Below, piece after piece: positions 7,141-11,176 of a stretch of 11,176 bases of DNA. The DNA lies in assembly GCA_023489135.1 (NCBI GenBank), contig JAMDCE010000363.1, forward strand, positions 1 to 11,176, given 5' to 3'. Position numbers and translations under genes: made by a program. The notes under the pieces are model-generated. The model searched no databases. It worked only from the letters and a program-made list of their open reading frames with translations, and was not told where the DNA came from. Within the stretch, counting starts at the first letter, position 1; each line of letters begins with the position of its first letter. Source of the stretch: Chloroflexota bacterium (GTDB lineage Bacteria; Chloroflexota; Chloroflexia; JAMDCE01).

Positions 7141-7853
7141 CTGTCCTTGACTTTCCCCCACGGGCAGGCTTGCACACAGAGCCCGCAGACCCGGCTACCG
7201 ATCTGGGGTTTCCTGGCGAAAAAGCGAAGACGCTCGTCACATTTCTGGAGATGGAATAGGTATTTCTCCCCAGGCCTATCTGTATTTCTTTCCCGGCCTT
7301 CGATTGCCCCTGCGGGGCAGGCGGCTATGCAGGTGATGCAATTGCCGCAACGTTCTGCAACTGGCTCATCGGAAGTGAGGGGCCAATTCGTGAACACCGT
7401 GGCCAAACGTAGTCGGGGTCCCAGATCGGCATTAACCAGCAACTGGCTCTTCCCAATCCAACCAAGGCCCGCCGCCTGAGCCAGGACTTTATGAGATGCA
7501 GCGGCTCTAAAACCCTCTTTGTCTACGGTGCGTGAAGCCGGGATGGAAAGGGCCAGGTAGCCTTGCGTCTTGATATGGGAGACAGTGTGGTCGGTCAGGC
7601 TATCCAAAACGCCGTTGACCGCGCGGTAGTGCTGAGCGTAGGCCGGCGTCGGATCGCTTATGGTGATGGCGTCCACGATGGGATCGGAGAGGCGGATGGC
7701 CAGCGATATCGCGCGACAAAAGGGGCTGGCGAGGTCAGGTGGAATGGTCTCGAACGTGGGCACATTCGCCAGGTCAGCTATTCCTACTAGGTCGACACCT
7801 CGAGACTTAAGATGCTCCTTGAGCTTTGCGGCGGTGTCTTTGCTGCGCGGCAC
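7137..7853 (-). CDS. QueG-like double 4Fe-4S protein, probably not epoxyqueuosine reductase
   Basis: A 238-residue cytoplasmic Fe-S protein resembling the core of QueG: an AGLGWIGK block (128-135), then two cysteine sets, C169/C172/C175/C179-Pro and C205 with C223/C226/C230-Pro, enough for two [4Fe-4S] clusters, and the ending ACPWGK. True QueG is about 350-390 residues and carries a conserved aspartate about 13 residues before AGLGW; here that position reads FRAAASHK with no Asp. It is therefore better called a QueG-like ferredoxin, and cobalamin binding is open. It starts at GTG (7853) with only a weak Shine-Dalgarno. Its stop overlaps the GlcD-type start, so translation is coupled; electron transfer from the flavoprotein is a reasonable inference. 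Driven by the promoter at 7944-7971. Confidence 0.8.
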   Translation of the reverse strand: MPRSKDTAAKLKEHLKSRGVDLVGIADLANVPTFETIPPDLASPFCRAISLAIRLSDPIVDAITISDPTPAYAQHYRAVNGVLDSLTDHTVSHIKTQGYLALSIPASRTVDKEGFRAAASHKVLAQAAGLGWIGKSQLLVNADLGPRLRLATVFTNWPLTSDEPVAERCGNCITCIAACPAGAIEGRERNTDRPGEKYLFHLQKCDERLRFFARKPQIGSRVCGLCVQACPWGKVKDR

Positions 7854-7943
7854 TGTTCTCTGTTTACTCCGCTACACCTGGGCTCTTTTCATCGTCGAAT
7901 TGGAACGCCCGGCCTCTGCGCCTGGTTCGCCCAGAGTCCCTTC

Positions 7944-7971
7944 AGTATAACCCAGTTCCAGAAGTTGTCAA
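7944..7971 (-). promoter_or_regulatory. Promoter of the Fe-S/GlcD/thiolase operon
   Basis: Read on the minus strand, TTGACA (6/6, positions 7971-7966) and TATACT (5/6, positions 7949-7944) are 16 bp apart. The predicted start is near 7937, giving a leader of about 84 nt before the GTG start at 7853. It is divergent from the promoter at 8073-8101, about 100 bp away. Confidence 0.65.
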
Positions 7972-8072
7972 ATGATCCTGGGACGCCATATTGACGGGTG
8001 AACGACCAACAAAAAGAATCGACCACAAAGCGATTTGGAATAAATGGCTATCGACATAGAGCCCCCGAAATC

Positions 8073-8101
8073 TTGACAGCTTTCGGAAGACCCTATATAC
8101 T
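8073..8101 (+). promoter_or_regulatory. Promoter of the amidase-SDR unit
   Basis: TTGACA (6/6) at 8073-8078 and TATACT (5/6) at 8096-8101, spaced 17 bp. The predicted start is near 8108. A second TATACT at 8110-8115 repeats the -10 box 14 bp downstream but has no matching -35 at the right distance. Confidence 0.7.
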
Positions 8102-8307
8102 CAGCCCAATATACTTAACCTAGCTCTAGCTTCAATCCTTTTGATTCGTTCCGGCCTATCCCTTTCCTCCGACGGATTCTTCCGCCGAGTGTCGTACAGT
8201 AAGTTATCGCTTTCCTCTGTGTGGTGCCCTATTCCGTTTCCAGAAAGATAGCTTCTTTTAGGTTTAGCAGCCAGGCCAGTTGGCACCTAGTAAAGGAGTA
8301 AGGAAAA
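8102..8307 (+). other. Long 5' leader of the amidase gene
   Basis: About 200 nt separate the predicted start from the ATG at 8308, long for a simple leader, and no gene is seen. It has a tandem CTAGCT repeat near 8120-8131. A hairpin lies near 8170-8187, with 6 of 7 pairs around a TTCT loop. GCCAGTTGGC around 8275-8284 makes a short stem just before the Shine-Dalgarno AAAGGAG at 8292-8298. No known riboswitch consensus was recognised. Confidence 0.4.
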
Positions 8308-9345
8308 ATGGGCGAGGTATCCAGGTACAGTGTGGTCGCGATCCAGACAGCTAATCCCAACGGGCGCGACAAGCAAACCGTTCGTCGCAATCTGCAACGC
8401 AACATCGCCTTGATAGAGACGGCCATTACTGGCTACTCTTTCACTGGGTTTCCCCTCAAGTTGTTTGCGTTTCCGGAGCTTACCGTCCACGGCATCCCCT
8501 ATATGACTGCGAAGGAGGCCCTGGATAGTGGTGCCTGTGTGACCATTCCGGGCGAGGAGACGGATAGGTTAGTGGAAGTCGCCAAGGAAAACGACATCTA
8601 CATCGAGACGGGTAGTTTTCTCGAGTACGATCCAAAATGGCCCAGCCACGTCTTCAACACGGCATGCATAATCGGGCCGAAGGGGATCGAGGCCAAATAC
8701 CGCAAGGTCCAAACGTGGGTGCCTCTCGATTTCTGGACGAGCCCTCATTCCTTAGAGGGCTACGACGAAGAGTTGTTCCCTGTGGCCGATCTTCCTATAG
8801 GCAAGCTTGCCGTAGGCATCTGCTACGACTTCATCTTCCCCGAGCTTCTCAGAGAGTACACGATGAAGGGGGCCGAGGTTCTTATCAGGGCCTCGGCCTA
8901 TATGCCGCCTTGGGGCCCGGAGTCTCCTACCAACTGGTGGACCATTATCTCCCAGGTTAGATCTCTAGAAAACGTGGCTTACGGTGTGCACGTGAATCAA
9001 GGAGCGTCTCTGCGCGATGTTCCTCCTTTTGCCTGGCCAGGTGGGACCTGTATTGTGGACTACGAGGGAAGAGTGCAAACTCAGACTCAACAGGTGGGAG
9101 AGCAGCTTGTCCTCGGCCATATCGACCTCGACCGCCTTAGAGAGTGGCGAGCCAACACATACACTCACCTAATGCCGGCCCATCTCCGGTCCGAAGCCTA
9201 TACCTACCTCAGCAAGCCTCGGTTTCCGGCCAGAACCTTCGCGAAGGATCAGTTGGTAACTACGGACGAACTCGCGCGGCAGATTGATGCCGCCCGGGAA
9301 CGGGTTTACGGAGAAATAGCGACCAGGTATAAGCGAGAACCATAG
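8308..9345 (+). CDS. Nitrilase-superfamily aliphatic amidase/formamidase-type hydrolase
   Basis: A 345-residue carbon-nitrogen hydrolase. The catalytic triad is visible: E57 in FAFPELTVHG, K133 in YRKVQTWVP, and C172 in GICYDFIFPE. Length and internal motifs (IPGEETD, AMKGAE-like MKGAEVLIR, NVAYGVHVNQGA, EWRAN near 282) match the aliphatic amidase/formamidase branch (AmiE/AmiF) more closely than true nitrilases. The expected reaction is hydrolysis of a small amide to the acid and ammonia in the cytoplasm; the exact amide is unknown. AAAGGAG lies 9 bases before the ATG, with a second AAGGA closer in. The SDR gene follows after 96 bp, probably in the same transcript from the promoter at 8073-8101. 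Confidence 0.88.
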   Translation: MGEVSRYSVVAIQTANPNGRDKQTVRRNLQRNIALIETAITGYSFTGFPLKLFAFPELTVHGIPYMTAKEALDSGACVTIPGEETDRLVEVAKENDIYIETGSFLEYDPKWPSHVFNTACIIGPKGIEAKYRKVQTWVPLDFWTSPHSLEGYDEELFPVADLPIGKLAVGICYDFIFPELLREYTMKGAEVLIRASAYMPPWGPESPTNWWTIISQVRSLENVAYGVHVNQGASLRDVPPFAWPGGTCIVDYEGRVQTQTQQVGEQLVLGHIDLDRLREWRANTYTHLMPAHLRSEAYTYLSKPRFPARTFAKDQLVTTDELARQIDAARERVYGEIATRYKREP

Positions 9346-9441
9346 ACTTATTCTGCGCTAGCGTGATACGTGGGAGAGCGGGTTGATTCGCTGAGGCACA
9401 CAATGTTGCAGGGTTCCAAGCCCTTCAGATAGCTGGATGTT

Positions 9442-10203
9442 ATGAGGCTTCAGGACAAGGTGGCCGTCATCACGGGGGCGAGCTCCGGAATCGGACGCGC
9501 CGCCGCCACCCTTTTTGCTCGGGAAGGGGCCAGGGTAGTAGTGGCGGATATCGATGAGGTTGAGGGCCATAGTACCGTCAGCAGAGTGCGCAAGCAGGAC
9601 GGGCAGGCCGAGTTCATACGCACCGATGTCTCGAGTTCCAAGGATGTGCAAAGCATGGTTGGCTTTACCGTGGAGAAGTACGGGAAGATCGACGTTCTCT
9701 TTGCGAATGCCGGACTGGAGATCATAGGCCTCACCGGTGATACCACGGAGGAGGAGTATGACCATATGATGGAGGTTCTCCTCAAGGGAGTGTGGCTTTG
9801 CGCGAAGTACTGTCTGCCAGCCATGATTGAGAACGGGGGAGGATCCATCGTCAATACCGCTTCGGTGGCAGGGCTGGTAGCCTGGCCAGGAGGCGGGATC
9901 TATGGCACGGCGAAGGCGGGGGTGATAGGTTTGACTCGAGCCATTGCCGTAGACTATGCCCGGCACCACATTCGCTGCAACTGCATTTGTCCGGGGAATA
10001 TCTGGACCCCCCTGTCCGAGAAGTATGTTGCCCTTCAACCGAACCCAGCGGCGGCCCGGGAAGCCCTGGACAGAGCTCATCCCCTCGGGCGAAGCGGGTC
10101 TCCCGAGGAAGCAGCGCAGGTCGCCCTATTCTTGGCCTCCGACGAGTCGTCTTTCGTCACCGGCGCCACCTACACAGTGGATGGAGGACTTACCGCCCGA
10201 TAG
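9442..10203 (+). CDS. Classical SDR-family NAD-dependent dehydrogenase
   Basis: A 253-residue short-chain dehydrogenase/reductase. It has the Rossmann dinucleotide motif TGASSGIG (11-18), D36 at the end of the second strand (favouring NAD over NADP), NAG at 89-91, and the catalytic S141, Y154 and K158 (YxxxK). It ends in the usual TGATYTVDGG. The overall form resembles 3-oxoacyl-ACP reductase/glucose dehydrogenase-type SDRs, but the substrate cannot be told. The start has only a weak GGATG element before the ATG; the start is nevertheless fixed by the family-typical LQDKVAVITG opening. The amidase gene is 96 bp upstream with no promoter seen between. No terminator is visible before the riboswitch region. 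Confidence 0.92.
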   Translation: MRLQDKVAVITGASSGIGRAAATLFAREGARVVVADIDEVEGHSTVSRVRKQDGQAEFIRTDVSSSKDVQSMVGFTVEKYGKIDVLFANAGLEIIGLTGDTTEEEYDHMMEVLLKGVWLCAKYCLPAMIENGGGSIVNTASVAGLVAWPGGGIYGTAKAGVIGLTRAIAVDYARHHIRCNCICPGNIWTPLSEKYVALQPNPAAAREALDRAHPLGRSGSPEEAAQVALFLASDESSFVTGATYTVDGGLTAR

Positions 10204-10273
10204 AATCTGCAGTCTGGGTTCCCACGTCTGAATAAGAAAACGCCCCAAAAGCGACAGAGAACAGAAGGTATAC

Positions 10274-10326
10274 CACCTAGTGTGTGAAGAGTTAAATAAG
10301 AACGCCAGTTTATAACACATAGTGTA
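10274..10326. promoter_or_regulatory. Pair of CAC-NTA-GTG sites, candidate operators
   Basis: CACCTAGTGTG (10274-10284) and CACATAGTGTA (10316-10326) agree at 9 of 11 positions and share the palindromic core CAC-NTA-GTG. They lie 42 bp apart, about four helical turns, and the second ends 8 bp before the -35 box of the riboswitch promoter. This fits two half-complexes of one regulator on the same DNA face. No regulator is encoded in the window. Confidence 0.35.
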
Positions 10327-10334
10327 CAAAGGTA

Positions 10335-10363
10335 TTGACAAACTAGGAAACCAATGATAGGAT
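10335..10363 (+). promoter_or_regulatory. Promoter of the glycine riboswitch transcript
   Basis: TTGACA (6/6) at 10335-10340 and TAGGAT (4/6) at 10358-10363, spaced 17 bp. The predicted start is near 10370, about 36 nt before the first aptamer. Confidence 0.7.
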
Positions 10364-10405
10364 AAGAGAAATCAACGGTGGGCAACCGTGAATGCCAATT
10401 GGGTT

Positions 10406-10584
10406 GGTGGTGGGAGAGACCGCTTGCGGCGCTGAAGGGGCAAGGCACTGCCGAAACTCTCAAGCAAAAGGACCACCGTCACCGTTCCTCTGGAGAGACC
10501 CCCCCAACTAGATTGGGTTTGGGCACCGAAGGAGCTAGTCCCAATGAGGGATGAATCTCTCAGGTAAAAAGACAGGGGCAGAGG
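10406..10584 (+). promoter_or_regulatory. Tandem glycine riboswitch
   Basis: Two successive aptamers match the glycine riboswitch pattern. Aptamer 1 (10406-10477): stem GGTGGT/ACCACC closes it, with GGGAGAGAC, the core GCTGAAGGGGCAAG and CCGAAACTCTCAAGCAAAAG. Aptamer 2 (about 10487-10584): CTGGAGAGACC, core GCACCGAAGGAGC, and AATCTCTCAGGTAAAAAGAC. The linker is short, as in known tandem switches. Glycine binding usually turns downstream expression on. An intrinsic terminator overlaps the 3' strand of aptamer 2's closing stem. The next gene is an iron-type alcohol dehydrogenase about 420 nt downstream; the usual targets are glycine cleavage genes or transporters. Confidence 0.93.
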
Positions 10585-10601
10585 GTTTCCCTGCCTTTTT
10601 T
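10577..10601 (+). terminator. Intrinsic terminator of the riboswitch
   Basis: Stem GGCA(GA)GGG with CCCTGCC (10577-10585 with 10589-10595), a two-base bulge, a TTT loop, then six T (10596-10601). Its left arm includes CAGAGG (10579-10584), which can instead pair with CCTCTG (10487-10492) to close aptamer 2. The two folds are exclusive, which is the expected expression platform for a glycine-activated switch. Confidence 0.85.
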
Positions 10602-11024
10602 GTTTGCCGTGACGGCAATCGCTGACTACCCCGAGTCCCAGATTGTCGCGTGCGGGCTGCGGTCACCTCGCTGGACTAGGCCACTCTTTTGTCCCTATCT
10701 TAGCTGGCCTGCCGATCCAGCGACCTTTACCAGTGCCGTCCGCTCCGAAATTGCGCTAACAGCGTTCCGGAAGCGCTACGGTGCCACCCGTGAAAGCCGC
10801 CAATTTGTGGCACCACTTCGCCCAACTCTGCTCAACTCGCATTCCCTCCTTGGTGACGGCCTTTTCACCATCACTAAGGTGAAATCTAACGTGGACGTCG
10901 TCAATCTATCCTTTGCTCCGAGGAGCCAAGCCACCAAGTAGGCTTGACCTTGTAGCTACACACTGCCACTGGAGCGAGCAGGTGTGGAATGTGACAAATC
11001 TACTACTCAAGAAGGGAGTGCATC
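10602..11024. other. Gene-free stretch between riboswitch terminator and alcohol dehydrogenase
   Basis: No convincing gene. The one open frame on the plus strand starts inside the terminator T-run, has no Shine-Dalgarno and encodes nothing recognisable. AGCG at 10761-10764 can pair with CGCT at 10754-10757 or, around the palindrome TTCCGGAA (10765-10772), with CGCT at 10774-10777. TTTCACC (10863-10869) and GGTGAAA (10878-10884) form a perfect 7-bp inverted repeat. A TTGACC at 10944-10949 has no suitable -10. A leader this long may hold further regulation. Confidence 0.45.
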
Positions 11025-11176
11025 ATGGTTAAGGAGTTGCGGCCAACAGCGTGGGAGGTTTGGCCCCCTTACATCCAGTTCGGTGAGGGAGCCGTCGAGA
11101 ATCTCGCCGCTTATGTCGTCGAGTTAGGCCTGAGAAAGCCACTGATCGTGGCTGATAAGGGCATTACGAAAGCTGG
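11025..11176 (+). CDS. Iron-containing alcohol dehydrogenase, N-terminal part only
   Basis: The first 50 codons are in the window; the gene runs off the right edge. The start MVKELRPTAWEVWPPY leads into FGEGAVENL (about 19-27) and PLIVADKGITKAG, the typical opening of group III Fe-dependent alcohol dehydrogenases (strand, FGxGA, then LIVxDKG in the NAD-binding domain). These enzymes interconvert alcohols or polyols and aldehydes or ketones with NAD(P). The metal ligands would be further on. GGGAG at 11014-11018 is 6 bases before the ATG. It is the first gene downstream of the glycine riboswitch. Confidence 0.85.
   Translation, partial: MVKELRPTAWEVWPPYIQFGEGAVENLAAYVVELGLRKPLIVADKGITKA

Noticed and set aside
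7141..7161. GTG start for the GlcD-type gene, adding seven residues.
   Set aside because: The ATG at 7140 has AAGGA at good spacing and an ATGA overlap with the preceding stop.
10600..10941. A 113-codon open frame after the riboswitch terminator.
   Set aside because: Its start lies in the terminator T-run, it has no Shine-Dalgarno and no recognisable protein features.
1..11176. Mobile elements, CRISPR arrays, tRNA genes or a defence system.
   Set aside because: No transposase, integrase, regular repeat array, tRNA-like sequence or defence-type protein was seen.

Overview
The window is about 11.2 kb of bacterial chromosome with moderately high GC. It has canonical sigma-70-type promoters (TTGACA-like and TATAAT-like boxes 16-17 bp apart), Shine-Dalgarno sites in front of most genes, a lipoprotein and a glycine riboswitch. 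The gene content (thiolase, GlcD-type oxidase, QueG-like Fe-S protein, Fe-type alcohol dehydrogenase) would fit an anaerobic or facultative member of Chloroflexota, Actinomycetota or Bacillota. That placement is a guess from gene content and style; there is no rRNA or other marker to settle it.

Layout, left to right. Positions 1-371 are gene-free upstream DNA. A 12-helix APC-superfamily amino acid permease (+) follows and ends at 1997. Two back-to-back perfect hairpins (2040-2085, 2096-2141) come after it. From 2142 to 2577 there is no gene, but there is a good promoter (2257-2285), a chain of predicted hairpins that may be a small RNA, and a second, very good promoter (2543-2571). The second promoter puts its start point on the ATG of a small zinc-ribbon/two-helix membrane protein (2578-3084), so that mRNA is probably leaderless. 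Convergent to it on the minus strand are a LysM lipoprotein (3213-3887) and a UspA-type stress protein (4001-4441).

The minus strand from 7853 to 4535 looks like one operon: a short QueG-like protein with two 4Fe-4S motifs, a GlcD-type FAD oxidase starting in an ATGA overlap, and a thiolase 20 bp further on. A TTGACA/TATACT promoter at 7944-7971 drives it. A divergent TTGACA/TATACT promoter at 8073-8101 reads right into a 200-nt leader, then an aliphatic-amidase/formamidase-type nitrilase-superfamily enzyme and an NAD-type SDR dehydrogenase.

The right end carries the clearest regulatory element: a promoter (10335-10363), a tandem glycine riboswitch (10406-10584) and an intrinsic terminator (10577-10601). 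The next gene starts only at 11025 and encodes an iron-containing alcohol dehydrogenase, cut by the window edge. This is not one of the usual glycine-riboswitch targets (gcv genes, amino acid transporters), and about 420 nt of gene-free DNA separates switch and gene. I did not find a defence system, mobile element, CRISPR array, tRNA or rRNA. The most unusual items are the riboswitch-alcohol dehydrogenase pairing, the candidate structured RNA at 2292-2530, the leaderless zinc-ribbon gene and the non-canonical QueG-like protein in a GlcD operon.
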